A stretch of 51,232 bases of DNA, taken from assembly GCA_946886865.1 (NCBI GenBank), contig CAMPJI010000008.1, positions 1 to 51,232 on the forward strand, given 5' to 3'. The DNA is from an uncultured Lysobacterales bacterium. GTDB taxonomy: Bacteria > Pseudomonadota > Gammaproteobacteria > Xanthomonadales > Xanthomonadaceae. The translations under genes and the position numbers were made by a program. The notes beneath the pieces were generated by a model, which did not search any database, was not told the origin of the DNA, and saw nothing but the letters and a program-made list of their open reading frames with translations. Below are positions 26,539 to 34,939 of this stretch, piece by piece (within the stretch, counting starts at the first letter, position 1; each line of letters begins with the position of its first letter).

Positions 26539-27359
26539 CGCGGAGCACCCCGTACGGTGTCTGCCGAAGGCGGCATCCCCAGCAACTGATTCTGCAGGCC
26601 ATGCAGGATCGCGCGGTCCGCGGCATCCAGCACCGGGGGCGCGTCGACGGCATCCTCGATGCCGCGGTAGCGCCGGTGGAACGCGCGCACCGCCGCGTCG
26701 CGGTCGCGCAGGTCGTAGCCGATCATGCGCAACGCGGCCCACGGGTCGAAGGCGTCCGGCGCCGGCCGGAGGCCCGCGCGTGGCCACAAACCGAAGCCGG
26801 CTTCGGCCAGCCGTTGCCACGGGAACAGCGCGCTCGGGTCCTGCTTGCGGGCGGGCGCGATGTCGCCGTGCGCCAGCACCGCGTGCGGCGCGATGCCGTG
26901 CCGCCGGGTGATGTCCTCCAGCAGCACGACCAGGGTGTCGACCAGCGGCGCGGAGAACGGCTCTTGGCCGTTGTTGTCCAGCTCGATGCCGATCGATGCG
27001 GAGTTGAGGTCTCGCCAGCCGCCCCAGCGCGAGGCGCCGGCGTGCCACGCGCGGTGGTCCTCCGACACCAGCTGGTACAGCGTGCCGTCGCGGCCGATGA
27101 GGTAGTGCGCGCTGACGCGGCCCTGCGGGTTGCGCGTCTGCAGCGTGCGCAGCGCGGCCGCCGCGCTGTCCATGTGGGTGTGGTGCAGCACGATGGCCTG
27201 CGGCGCGCGCGCGTCGAAGTTGGGCGAGCCGTGCCACTGCGCTATCGGGTTGCGCGGTGCGTGCGTGGCGCAGGCGGCCAGCAGCAGCGCCGCCGACAGC
27301 ATCATCGCGGCGATGCGCAGGCCACGCACCGCGCGCGTCCGGTTGTGGGATCGGGTCAT
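26535..27359 (-). CDS. amiD: AmiD-type N-acetylmuramoyl-L-alanine amidase lipoprotein
   Basis: 274 aa zinc amidase cleaving the MurNAc-L-Ala bond in the periplasm. The lipobox is A-A-L-L-L-A-A-C. The amidase_2 domain (about 45-190) shows I-V-L-H-H-T-H-M with the first zinc His, I-G-I-E-L-D-N-N-G, and A-H-G-D-I-A-P-A-R-K-Q-D-P with the second His and Asp ligand. The C-terminal part (F-D-P-W-A-A-L-R-M-I-G-Y) is a peptidoglycan-binding-like helical region. This matches AmiD architecture. The stop codon lies within a REP-like element. Confidence 0.92.
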   Translation of the reverse strand: MTRSHNRTRAVRGLRIAAMMLSAALLLAACATHAPRNPIAQWHGSPNFDARAPQAIVLHHTHMDSAAAALRTLQTRNPQGRVSAHYLIGRDGTLYQLVSEDHRAWHAGASRWGGWRDLNSASIGIELDNNGQEPFSAPLVDTLVVLLEDITRRHGIAPHAVLAHGDIAPARKQDPSALFPWQRLAEAGFGLWPRAGLRPAPDAFDPWAALRMIGYDLRDRDAAVRAFHRRYRGIEDAVDAPPVLDAADRAILHGLQNQLLGMPPSADTVRGAPR

Positions 27360-27390
27360 GCCGGCAGCCTACGCGACGGTGTGCGTCGGC

Positions 27391-27420
27391 AAAAAGAACG
27401 CCCCGGACATGCCGGGGCGT
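27391..27420 (-). terminator. Rho-independent terminator of hsp20
   Basis: ACGCCCCGG (27398-27406) pairs with CCGGGGCGT (27412-27420) over a 5-nt loop. On the minus strand the stem is followed by TCTTTTT, a textbook intrinsic terminator. It separates the Hsp20 gene from amiD. Confidence 0.9.
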
Positions 27421-27441
27421 CGTTGGCGATGGCGGCTGCGG

Positions 27442-27912
27442 TCACGCGTCGTGCGGGGTGCCGACCTGGATGCGCCGTGGCTTGGTCTCCGGCCGCTTGG
27501 GGATCACGATTTCCAGCACGCCATGGCGGCCGGACGCGGCGATGCCGTCGGGGTCGGCGCTGTCGGGCAGCGCGAAGCGGCGATGGAAGCGGCCGTGGCG
27601 TCGCTCGACGCGCGAGTAGCGCTCGCTGTCCTGTGCCGACTCGATGCTGCGCTCGCCCTTGATGGTGAGCACGCCCTTGTCCATCTGCACCTCGATGTCC
27701 TGCGGCGCCACGCCCGGCAGGTCGGCGTAGATGACGAACCGGTCGGACTCCTCCTTGATGTCCACGCGCGGTACCCACTGGCTGGTGACCACGGCGGACT
27801 CGTCGGTGGAGCCGTTGGCGAAATTGCCTTCGAACAGGCGCTCGAAAATCTGCTTGATCGGGTCCTGCGTGGACGGCGCGGACCGCTGGGTACGACGAAC
27901 CATCTCGTTCAT
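27442..27912 (-). CDS. Hsp20 / alpha-crystallin small heat-shock protein
   Basis: 156 aa ATP-independent holdase chaperone. The alpha-crystallin domain (about 45-140) contains P-R-V-D-I-K-E-E-S-D-R-F-V-I-Y-A-D-L-P-G-V, G-V-L-T-I-K-G-E-R and F-H-R-R-F-A-L-P-D-S. The C-terminal part has G-V-L-E-I-V-I-P-K-R-P-E with the conserved I-V-I-P motif. It oligomerises to bind unfolded proteins. A candidate heat-shock promoter lies about 60-90 nt upstream and a clear terminator follows the gene. Confidence 0.95.
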   Translation of the reverse strand: MNEMVRRTQRSAPSTQDPIKQIFERLFEGNFANGSTDESAVVTSQWVPRVDIKEESDRFVIYADLPGVAPQDIEVQMDKGVLTIKGERSIESAQDSERYSRVERRHGRFHRRFALPDSADPDGIAASGRHGVLEIVIPKRPETKPRRIQVGTPHDA

Positions 27913-27970
27913 GGCTGGCCTCCTGGGCTGGCGTTGTCGGTGGGGGACGGGCGAGGCCGTCCATGCCGCT

Positions 27971-27999
27971 CAGGTAGGTCTTGCCGTGCGCGATTCAAG
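27971..27999 (-). promoter_or_regulatory. Candidate sigma-32 promoter of hsp20
   Basis: On the minus strand CTTGAA (27994-27999) exactly matches the heat-shock -35 core, and a partly matching CCTACCT lies about 14-15 nt downstream, where CCCCATNT is expected. The position, roughly 60-90 nt before the hsp20 start, fits. The -10 match is only partial. Confidence 0.35.
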
Positions 28000-28088
28000 G
28001 CCCGTCCGACGGCACGGACCGCCTGCGTCTTTACGGGCCGCTAATGCCCGGCTGCTAGCGTTCAGCGTCTCCGACACGCGGCCCGCCG

Positions 28089-29486
28089 ATGCCCCACGAC
28101 GCCACGCCTGCCGCCGGACCGCCCGCACCGCGCCGGTTGCTGCACACGCGCGACGTGATGGCGCTGGTGGTGGGCATCGTGATCGGGGCCGGCATGTTCA
28201 GCGTGCCGGCCGTGGTGGCCGCCAACAGCGCGGGCCCGGGGCCGATGCTGCTGGCGTGGCTGGCCGGCGGCGTGCTCTCCCTCGCCGGCGCCCTGTGCTA
28301 CGCCGAGCTGGCCACGGCCCACCCCCACCCCGGCGGCGAGTACCACTTCCTCCGCCTGGCCTGGGGGCCGCGTCTGGCGTTTCTGTTCGCCTGGGCGCGG
28401 CTGACGGTGATCCCGACCGGCTCGATCGCGCTGCTGGCCTTCATCTTCGGCGACTACGCCAGCCAGATCCTCCCGCTGGGGGCGATGTCGCCGGCGCTGT
28501 TCGCGGCCGGTGTGGTGGTGGTGCTGACGGCCCTCAATGCCGTCGGCCTGCGCTCGGGCAAGCGCACGCAGAACCTTCTGACGGCCCTGCAGACCGCGGG
28601 CGTGGTCGCCATCCTCCTGGCCGGGCTGCTGCTGGAACCCGTGGCGCCGGCGGCCGCGCCGGCTGCGACGACCACGACGCAGCACTGGGGCCTGGTGCTG
28701 ATCTTCGTGATGCTGGCCTACGGCGGCTGGAACGAGGCGGCCTACGTCTCTGCCGAGGTCGTCGCCGAGCGCCGGGCGCTGCCCCGCGCGCTGATCGGAT
28801 CGATTGCAGGCGTCACCCTGCTCTACGTGCTGATGAACCTGGCGTACGTGCGGGTGCTGGGCGTGGAGGCGATGGCCGGGTCCGACGCGGTGGCCGCCGA
28901 CATGATGCGCCGGGTGCTGGGCGAGCGCGGCGCGCAGGCGATCAGCGCGGCGGTGGCGCTGGCGGCGCTGACCTCGGCCAATGCCACCATGCTGATGTCG
29001 GCACGCACCGGTTATGCGTTCGGCCGCGATGCGCCGATGTTCGCCCTGCTCGGCCGCTGGCACCCGACGCTGCATGGGCCGGTCAACGCGCTGCTGGTGC
29101 AGTCGGCGATCGCATTGGCGCTGATCGGCCTGGGGGCGTGGACGCGGCGCGGGTTCGAGACGATGGTCGAGTACACCGCGCCGGTGTTCTGGCTGTTCTT
29201 CCTGCTGACCGGCCTGGCACTGTTCCGGCTGCGCGGCCGCGCGCCGGCGGTTGCCGCGCCGTTCCGCGTGCCGCTGTACCCGCTGACGCCGTTGCTGTTC
29301 TGCGCGATGTGCGCCTACCTGCTGTATGCCAGCCTCCGCCACACCGGTATCGGCGCGCTGCTGGGCGTGGGCGTGCTGGCCGTCGGCGGGGTCGTGCTGC
29401 TGCTCGGCGGTCACCGCGCCGTGCCGCCATCCGCCACCGCGTTCCGCGCACACCCGATACCACCCACCCCGGGAGACCCTCCATGA
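28089..29486 (+). CDS. APC-superfamily amino acid permease
   Basis: 465 aa inner-membrane transporter with about 12 hydrophobic helices. The first helix has the APC unwound motif G-I-V-I-G-A-G-M-F-S-V-P. Other family features are A-L-C-Y-A-E-L-A-T-A-H-P-H-P-G-G-E-Y, M-L-A-Y-G-G-W-N-E-A-A-Y-V-S-A-E and a helix-8 S-A-N-A-T-M-L-M-S-A-R. It starts just after the hsp20 promoter region and its stop overlaps the downstream methyltransferase start (ATGA). Substrate is not predictable. Confidence 0.9.
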   Translation: MPHDATPAAGPPAPRRLLHTRDVMALVVGIVIGAGMFSVPAVVAANSAGPGPMLLAWLAGGVLSLAGALCYAELATAHPHPGGEYHFLRLAWGPRLAFLFAWARLTVIPTGSIALLAFIFGDYASQILPLGAMSPALFAAGVVVVLTALNAVGLRSGKRTQNLLTALQTAGVVAILLAGLLLEPVAPAAAPAATTTTQHWGLVLIFVMLAYGGWNEAAYVSAEVVAERRALPRALIGSIAGVTLLYVLMNLAYVRVLGVEAMAGSDAVAADMMRRVLGERGAQAISAAVALAALTSANATMLMSARTGYAFGRDAPMFALLGRWHPTLHGPVNALLVQSAIALALIGLGAWTRRGFETMVEYTAPVFWLFFLLTGLALFRLRGRAPAVAAPFRVPLYPLTPLLFCAMCAYLLYASLRHTGIGALLGVGVLAVGGVVLLLGGHRAVPPSATAFRAHPIPPTPGDPP

Positions 29487-30226
29487 CCCGTCGTCGCACC
29501 TCGCCGTACCTGTTGGCCATTTCGCTGCTGGCGGTGCTTGCCGCCGCGGGCTGCAGTCCGTCCGCCCCGCAGGCGACCACCGCACCCGGCGCGGCGGCGG
29601 ATGCCGAAGCAGGCGCGGCGACCGGCGACGCACCCGGGGCTGAAGGCGGCGTCGCGCTGCTGGAAGGCGTCGAGGCCGAGGCACCCGGGCTGTTCGACCA
29701 GACCTCCATCGCCCCGGAAGGCCGCGAACCCGCACGCCAGGTGCCCGACGTGGTGTACGTGCCGACGCCGCAGGCCGTCGTCGACGTGATGCTGGAGATG
29801 GCGGATGTCGGACCGGACGACGTGCTGTACGACCTGGGGTCGGGCGACGGCCGCATCCCCATCACCGCGGCCCGACGCTGGGGCACGCGCGGGGTCGGCA
29901 TCGACATCGACCCGGACCGCATCGGCGAGGCCAACGCCGGCGCGCGCGAGGCCGGCGTCACCGACAAGGTGGAGTTCATCGAGGGCGACATGTTCGACGC
30001 CGACCTGTCCGACGCCACCGTGGTCACCCTGTACCTGCTGCCGCGGCTCAACCTCCGCCTGCGCCCGACGCTGCTGGCGCTGGAGCCGGGCACCCGCATC
30101 GTCACGCACAACTACCACATGGGCGAGTGGGAGCCGCAGGCGCAGCGCATCGTGGGCGACTCGGTCGTGTACGCGTGGACGGTGCCCGAGCAGACGCCGA
30201 CCTTCACCGACGACGTCACCGACTGA
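29483..30226 (+). CDS. Lipoprotein SAM-dependent methyltransferase
   Basis: 247 aa. The N-terminus L-A-I-S-L-L-A-V-L-A-A-A-G-C-S is a lipobox signal, unusual for a Rossmann methyltransferase. The catalytic domain starts near residue 90 with P-T-P-Q-A-V-V-D-V-M-L-E-M, SAM motif I L-Y-D-L-G-S-G-D-G-R-I-P, the acidic motif II V-G-I-D-I-D-P-D-R-I and V-E-F-I-E-G-D-M-F-D. It resembles Dot1-like or class-I methyltransferases that begin this way. How SAM would reach a periplasmic enzyme is unclear. The start overlaps the APC permease stop, with GGGAG upstream. Confidence 0.82.
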   Translation: MTRRRTSPYLLAISLLAVLAAAGCSPSAPQATTAPGAAADAEAGAATGDAPGAEGGVALLEGVEAEAPGLFDQTSIAPEGREPARQVPDVVYVPTPQAVVDVMLEMADVGPDDVLYDLGSGDGRIPITAARRWGTRGVGIDIDPDRIGEANAGAREAGVTDKVEFIEGDMFDADLSDATVVTLYLLPRLNLRLRPTLLALEPGTRIVTHNYHMGEWEPQAQRIVGDSVVYAWTVPEQTPTFTDDVTD

Positions 30227-30335
30227 CGCCACCGCGCCGGCCGTCGCCGGGGTCTCCCGCAACGGCCGGTGTTGTGACCCCGTTCGCAGACGCAGCCCAC
30301 GCGGTGGCGTCTGATGGCGCGACAGGGGGAGTCAC

Positions 30336-30464
30336 ATGGAACACGGGGGGATGGACCGCCCGGCGCGGTCCGGTGCCGATCGACTCGAACGCCTCGCACG
30401 CGGGCTGCTCGCCCTGGCGCTGCTGGTGGCGGTCGCGTGGGTCTGGGCCGGCGAAGGCGCGTAG
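30336..30464 (+). CDS. 42-residue single-TM small protein
   Basis: Short ORF of 42 aa. AGGGGGAG sits immediately upstream of the ATG at 30336, a very strong ribosome site. The sequence has a polar N-terminus (M-E-H-G-G-M-D-R-P-A-R) followed by one hydrophobic helix, L-L-A-L-A-L-L-V-A-V-A-W-V-W-A-G. It is then followed by a 15-bp hairpin. These features fit a real small membrane protein; no family is recognised. Confidence 0.55.
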   Translation: MEHGGMDRPARSGADRLERLARGLLALALLVAVAWVWAGEGA

Positions 30465-30487
30465 CGGTCCGCAAGGAGAGCCCGAAC

Positions 30488-30523
30488 GCGCACCCGGCCC
30501 GTGGGGAGACGGGCCGGGTGCGC
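30488..30523. terminator. 15-bp perfect hairpin, terminator-like
   Basis: GCGCACCCGGCCCGT (30488-30502) pairs perfectly with the mirror sequence at 30509-30523 over a 6-nt loop. It lies between the small membrane protein ORF and the convergent M15 peptidase gene, a typical place for a bidirectional terminator. Neither strand shows a U-tract, so termination efficiency is uncertain. Confidence 0.55.
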
Positions 30524-30556
30524 GAGGCGGTGCCCATGGCTTCGGCCGATGCGTGA

Positions 30557-31159
30557 TTACGCCATGGCCTGGCCGGCCTGGAAGCGGGCGCGAAGCGCGG
30601 CCAGCGGATGCCCGGTCGCCAGCTGGTAGTGCGACGGATCGGGGAAGCCCGCCCAGCCGCCGCCCCACTCCACGCCGTCGATCGTCCCGTGCACGGCGGC
30701 GCGGGCGTAGGGTTCGGCCTCGGTGACGTACCCGCCCGCCGCGGTGAACAGCCCGATGTCCCACGCGATACCGAAGTTGTGCAGGCTCTGCCCGCCGCGT
30801 GCGCGCGTCACGACCGGGCCGGGATTGCCGTAGCGGCCCTGCCGGAACAACGCATTCTGCTGCGCCCACGTGCGCGTGCCGGAAATGATGCGGGCGTCGA
30901 AACCGGCGTCCAGGATACGGCTCAGGCTGGCGCGGGCCCTGGCCTGCGCGAGCAGTGACAGCGTCGCGATCGCCGCTTCGCTGCGCAGGTCGAACTCGCC
31001 CGATGCGGAGCGCAGCGCGCGGCTGCGCTGCTGGAACGCCTGCCACGCGGCGTCCGTCAACGGGCCCCACAGCCCGTCCAGCGCACCCGCGTACAGGCCG
31101 TCGGCCGCCAGCAGCCGTTGCGTGAACAGCACATCGTCGCGGAACAGCCGCTCGCTCAT
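30557..31159 (-). CDS. M15-family peptidoglycan peptidase
   Basis: 200 aa L-alanyl-D-glutamate endopeptidase-like or D,D-carboxypeptidase protein. The N-terminal ~70 residues form a peptidoglycan-binding-like helical part ([16 protein letters not shown]). The catalytic domain has [13 protein letters not shown], the zinc motif [12 protein letters not shown] and the final His region D-P-S-H-Y-Q. This arrangement recalls phage endolysins and CwlK. There is no signal peptide, so export or a role as a lysis-type enzyme is unclear. Confidence 0.85.
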   Translation of the reverse strand: MSERLFRDDVLFTQRLLAADGLYAGALDGLWGPLTDAAWQAFQQRSRALRSASGEFDLRSEAAIATLSLLAQARARASLSRILDAGFDARIISGTRTWAQQNALFRQGRYGNPGPVVTRARGGQSLHNFGIAWDIGLFTAAGGYVTEAEPYARAAVHGTIDGVEWGGGWAGFPDPSHYQLATGHPLAALRARFQAGQAMA

Positions 31160-31251
31160 TCCGTGCGCCCGGGCGTGGACGCCCCGAGTATCGGTACGCC
31201 GGTGCCGACGCGATGCGAAACTCGGCGGCCCCGGCCTGCGAGTCCGACGCC

Positions 31252-31770
31252 ATGCCCCACTGGTCCACGCTGATCCGCGACATCCCCGACTTCCCCAGGC
31301 CGGGCGTCACCTTCCGCGACATCACCCCGCTGCTGGCCGATCCCGATGGCTTCGCCGCCTGCATCGACACGCTGGCCGAGCCGTGGCGCGGGGTAGCGCT
31401 GGACGCGGTGCTGGGGATCGAGTCGCGCGGCTTCATCCTCGGCGCCGCGCTGGCGCGCGTGCTGGGCACCGGGTTCGTGCCGCTGCGCAAGCCCGGCAAG
31501 CTGCCCGGGCCAACGGTCTCTCAGGCCTACGCGCTGGAGTACGGCGAGGACCGCCTGGAGATGCAGGTCGACGCCGTCGCGCCCTGCGCCCGCGTGCTCA
31601 TCGTCGACGACGTGCTGGCCACCGGCGGCACCCTGGCCGCCGCGCTCGAACTGGCGCGGCGGCAGGGTGCCCGGGTCGTCGGTGCATCGCTGTTGCTGGA
31701 AGTGCCGGGGCTGGGCGGGCGCGAGCGCTGGGACGCGGACCTGCCGATCGACATCACCCTTACGTGCTGA
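31252..31770 (+). CDS. apt: Adenine phosphoribosyltransferase
   Basis: 172 aa purine-salvage enzyme converting adenine and PRPP to AMP. Motifs are [27 protein letters not shown], the PRPP loop [13 protein letters not shown] and K-P-G-K-L-P. ATG 31252 is preferred because it gives an N-terminus similar in length to other Apt proteins; an in-frame ATG at 31213 would add 13 residues. Neither has a strong ribosome site. Confidence 0.93.
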   Translation: MPHWSTLIRDIPDFPRPGVTFRDITPLLADPDGFAACIDTLAEPWRGVALDAVLGIESRGFILGAALARVLGTGFVPLRKPGKLPGPTVSQAYALEYGEDRLEMQVDAVAPCARVLIVDDVLATGGTLAAALELARRQGARVVGASLLLEVPGLGGRERWDADLPIDITLTC

Positions 31771-31773
31771 TCG

Positions 31774-32526
31774 TCAGATGCGCTGGCCGCGGACGGGCGT
31801 GAGCAGTTTCACCGCGCTGTCCAACGCGATGGCTTCCGACGCCGGTGTCGAGGGGACGTCCTGGGTACGCAGACGCTCGGTGCGTTCGCGCTCGAACTTC
31901 GCGCACCACCCCATGTCCCCCGGCCCGCAGAACTGCACGGGAATTTCCATCCTGGTGGCCACCGGCACGCCACCGACACGCTCCAGCGTGGGCGTCCATT
32001 GCACTGCGACCTCCTTCAAGGCCTCGACGAACCGCTCGCCGCCCCCCGCTCGCGTGGCCTCGACCTTCACGTCGGCCACCGTGATGCGCCCGTCCGCCGC
32101 GATATCCAGGGTGGCCACCAGATGGGCGCTGTTCCCGTTGCGCGCATCGCGCATCGGGAACCGGGGCGGTGTGACCGTCGCCAGCAATGCACCGGTCCGG
32201 ACCCGGCCCAGCGACAGTGCCACCGAACCATCGTCGTGCTCGTCCCCCAGCACCTGCAACGTCAGGAAGGTGTCGGTCACGGCCGGTGCGCCGTCGATCC
32301 GGCCCGGCTCGAACGCCCACGACTCGATCATCGGCTCCAGCCGCTCGGTGATCAGGCGGGATGTATCGCCCAGGCCTTGCCACTCCAACTGCTGGACCTG
32401 CCCATCCTCACCAATGCGCAGCTGGGCCTTGAGCCACAGTTCGTGCTCATAGGCATGGGTCGAGGGGGCGAACAGCGAGAGGGCCGCCAGGGCACCGAGC
32501 ATGCCGGCGTTGCGCATTGACTTCAT
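31774..32526 (-). CDS. Secreted protein, TonB-C-like
   Basis: 250 aa with a signal peptide (residues 1-25, ending T-H-A-Y). Repeating segments include L-K-A-Q-L-R-I-G-E-D-G-Q-V and L-V-A-T-L-D-I-A-A-D-G-R-I-T-V-A-D-V-K-V-E, the second followed by R-M-E-I-P-V-Q-F. The 'aDG.v..v.v' strand pattern followed by a final 'PV.F' strand resembles TonB C-terminal domains in periplasmic proteins. Two Cys lie near the C-terminus. It converges tightly on apt (3 nt gap) and shares a minus-strand run with the next gene upstream. Confidence 0.7.
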   Translation of the reverse strand: MKSMRNAGMLGALAALSLFAPSTHAYEHELWLKAQLRIGEDGQVQQLEWQGLGDTSRLITERLEPMIESWAFEPGRIDGAPAVTDTFLTLQVLGDEHDDGSVALSLGRVRTGALLATVTPPRFPMRDARNGNSAHLVATLDIAADGRITVADVKVEATRAGGGERFVEALKEVAVQWTPTLERVGGVPVATRMEIPVQFCGPGDMGWCAKFERERTERLRTQDVPSTPASEAIALDSAVKLLTPVRGQRI

Positions 32527-32607
32527 GGGTTCCAGTCCTTGGGTTATGGCATGCATCACCGCATGCGGGAGCTCGTATCTAAGCAGGAAAGCTCGAAGAG
32601 GCGCCAC

Positions 32608-33045
32608 TCAGCGCAGCCAACCCCGCGCTGCCGCTTTGCGTGCGTACGACCACAGTGCCGCGGCGATGGCCAGGAGCAGCAGCGGCATCAGCAGGCCGGC
32701 GGCGCCGTAGGCCGCCCACGCCGGGGTGACGAGGAACGCGCCCAGGATCTGCACCACCAGCGCGACCAGCGAGATGGCGAACAGCATCGCCGCCCACCGG
32801 CGTCGCAGCAGCAGCCCGACGGCGCCGAGCACGCCGGCGATGACGGCCACGCCGAAGGCGGCGTTGATCCACATCGGCGTCGCCTCGTAGACCTGCCGCT
32901 GCTCGTCCGGCAGCGCGGCCAGCGTGTCGGGTGACATCGTGACCTGCATGGCGAACATCGCCAGCCCCAGCAGGTTCCACAGCAGGGCGATGGTGGCGAT
33001 GATCCAGTAGCTCCTGGGCAGCGTTGCTGCGGCGGTCGTGTTCAT
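32608..33045 (-). CDS. Inner-membrane protein of unknown function
   Basis: 145 aa with four predicted helices: W-I-I-A-T-I-A-L-L-W-N-L-L-G, F-G-V-A-V-I-A-G-V-L-G-A-V-G, A-M-L-F-A-I-S-L-V-A-L-V-V and A-G-L-L-M-P-L-L-L-L-A-I-A-A. The periplasmic loop after helix 1 contains Q-V-T-M-S-P-D-T-L-A-A-L-P. The pattern resembles small four-TM 'sugar transporter'-annotated proteins, but those names are unsupported. GGGGAGG precedes the ATG at 33045. Confidence 0.78.
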   Translation of the reverse strand: MNTTAAATLPRSYWIIATIALLWNLLGLAMFAMQVTMSPDTLAALPDEQRQVYEATPMWINAAFGVAVIAGVLGAVGLLLRRRWAAMLFAISLVALVVQILGAFLVTPAWAAYGAAGLLMPLLLLAIAAALWSYARKAAARGWLR

Positions 33046-33184
33046 GCGGCCCCTCCCCGGGCATGGCGTCGGCACCCACGTGTGCCGACAGACGGGGCAA
33101 CGGTAGCCTGCCCGGCGGTCGGCCAGGCGCCGCCGGTCGGCCCGGATGTCACCCGGGTCCCGCGCCTGCGGGCGTGACCGCCGG

Positions 33185-33511
33185 TCAGCCGACGTCGACA
33201 GCCTCGGCGAGGCGGACGAAGTCCGCATGCGACGGCCGCACCAGCCGCATCACTTCCTCGCCGTCACGCAGCAGCACCAGCGTCGGCCACAGCTTGACCC
33301 GGTACGAGCGCCCGAGCGGGCGGCCGCGGCCGTCCTCCACCTTGACGTGCCGCACGTCCGGCGCGGCGTCCAGCACGGCGCGCATGTCCGCCTGTGCGGC
33401 GATGCAGTGGCCGCACCACGGCGCCCCGAACTCCAGCAGCGTGTCGCCGGGCCAGCGATCCACGTCGGCGCGCGCCGGTTCCTCAATTGCATAATCGGCC
33501 TGGAACGCCAT
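33185..33511 (-). CDS. Thioredoxin family protein
   Basis: 108 aa thiol-disulfide oxidoreductase without a signal peptide, so cytosolic. The active site is A-P-W-C-G-H-C (Cys33, Cys36) and the cis-Pro motif is K-L-W-P-T-L-V-L-L. The CGHC dipeptide is more oxidising than the CGPC of classical thioredoxin. The gene begins 3 nt after a 22-codon ORF with a strong ribosome site, so it may be translated by coupling to that ORF. Confidence 0.9.
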   Translation of the reverse strand: MAFQADYAIEEPARADVDRWPGDTLLEFGAPWCGHCIAAQADMRAVLDAAPDVRHVKVEDGRGRPLGRSYRVKLWPTLVLLRDGEEVMRLVRPSHADFVRLAEAVDVG

Positions 33512-33514
33512 GGC

Positions 33515-33583
33515 TCAGCCCTCCTCGCCCGATTCGACGGTGGCGGCGCAGCAGGGACATCTCACTTCGACGGTGGGCAGCAT
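33515..33583 (-). CDS. 22-residue Cys-containing leader ORF upstream of thioredoxin
   Basis: The ORF encodes M-L-P-T-V-E-V-R-C-P-C-C-A-A-T-V-E-S-G-E-E-G. CGGAGG lies 7 nt before the ATG, a better ribosome site than the thioredoxin gene has. Its stop is 3 nt before the thioredoxin ATG. The C-P-C-C cluster could be half of a zinc knuckle or a metal/redox-sensing leader. It could also be chance, but position and ribosome site argue for translation. Confidence 0.45.
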   Translation of the reverse strand: MLPTVEVRCPCCAATVESGEEG

Positions 33584-33734
33584 GTCGGCCTCCGATGACC
33601 AGGCGGGGTGGCGGTTCGGGGCGATGCCTCGACGCACGCCGGTGGCGACACGCTACGCCCCAGGACTCAACGGGACGTGCAGGCGATGGCACGCCACCCC
33701 TTGCCGCATCCGCCACCCGTGCCGGGTACGCGCT

Positions 33735-34775
33735 TCAGCGCCGCAGCGTGAGCCGGGTCGTCTCGACCGACGCCTTGTCCTGCAGGTGCTGGGTCTCGAC
33801 CATCTCCATGCGCTCGACCCGGCCGGTGGCGACATCGACCTCGTAGCGCACCTGCGTCGAGAAATGCGCGCCCGCGGCCAGGCCTTCGACCGCCGCCTCC
33901 AGCGCCTCCGGGCCCAGTGCCTCGTCGAAGGTCTTCTCGACGAACGACGTCAGCGCCACGACGACGCCGTCCGGATCGGGCTGCGAGGTCCACTCCACGC
34001 TGACATGGCCGGGTGACCCGGCGATCGGCTCGAGCAGCAGGGTGTGGCGGGCCTTGATCTCGCCACCCCCCAGCGGGTTGCCGTAAGTGTCGTCGAAGAT
34101 GTATCGGCGACCGGGCACCAGCCCGCCGGTCGCCACGAAGTTCATCGCCGCCGGCGTGCTTGCCAGGTCGGGCTCGACGACCTCCGGCGAGGTCATCGCA
34201 TCGATCATCACGCCCATCACTTTTCGATACTCGGCCTCTTCGTCGTCCGTGGGCCCCTCCCCCGCGCCGCCCGAAAGGCCTGCGTCCACCGCCTGCTCCA
34301 GCATGTCGCGGTACAGGGGCAGCACCACTTCAAGATTGGTGATGGACCGGTAACTGCCGTCCTCGTTGATGGCCACATCCAGCGACAGGTCGCGGAAGGA
34401 TTCGACCGCCGCTTCCATGATCGGGCGCACCGCCTCCGGCAGGCCGTCGCCTGTCAGCTTGGGGTCGCGTCCGGTCCACCGTTGCACGATGCCGCCATCG
34501 GGCCCATCGACGACGGCGATCTCGGTGACGTCGGTACCCACGATGTGGACCCGGTGCTCACCGGCCCCCTCGATGGATTCGTAGTGCTGGTCGTAGACCA
34601 GCGTGGTGCCCACCGTCCACGGCGACGGCCAGGCCAACGCCTCGCCCGCGGCTTTGTCGAATCCCTTGGTGGCGGTCGCCGACGCGCCCGGCGCGCCCCA
34701 CACCATGCCCGCTGCCAGCATCCCCGTGCAGGCAAGCGCCCGTGCCAGGCCGACATGGCCCGCTCCTGTCCTCAT
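33735..34775 (-). CDS. Secreted hypothetical protein
   Basis: 346 aa. A signal peptide (residues ~1-33: A-L-A-C-T-G-M-L-A-A-G-M-V-W-G-A) precedes a beta-rich mature protein: T-T-L-V-Y-D-Q-H-Y-E-S, I-V-G-T-D-V-T-E-I-A-V-V, H-V-S-V-E-W-T-S-Q-P-D and F-S-T-Q-V-R-Y-E-V-D-V-A-T-G-R-V-E-R-M-E. The repeated long strands resemble periplasmic lipocalin/DUF-type barrels. AGGGGA lies 10 nt before the ATG. It is divergent from the secreted gene at 34940. No domain name is supported. Confidence 0.72.
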   Translation of the reverse strand: MRTGAGHVGLARALACTGMLAAGMVWGAPGASATATKGFDKAAGEALAWPSPWTVGTTLVYDQHYESIEGAGEHRVHIVGTDVTEIAVVDGPDGGIVQRWTGRDPKLTGDGLPEAVRPIMEAAVESFRDLSLDVAINEDGSYRSITNLEVVLPLYRDMLEQAVDAGLSGGAGEGPTDDEEAEYRKVMGVMIDAMTSPEVVEPDLASTPAAMNFVATGGLVPGRRYIFDDTYGNPLGGGEIKARHTLLLEPIAGSPGHVSVEWTSQPDPDGVVVALTSFVEKTFDEALGPEALEAAVEGLAAGAHFSTQVRYEVDVATGRVERMEMVETQHLQDKASVETTRLTLRR

Positions 34776-34939
34776 CGCGATGTCCCCTGTGACGGCGGCG
34801 GTGCCGCCGCCCGGAACGATAAGGCACCGGCGACGAGGCCGCACGTACGCGTCGGTCATGCGCACAGGCCCATCCATCACCCCCGCTTCAGGCATCCGCT
34901 TCAGAATCGGGGCCTTCATTGCCTGCCGAGGAGGTCCAG

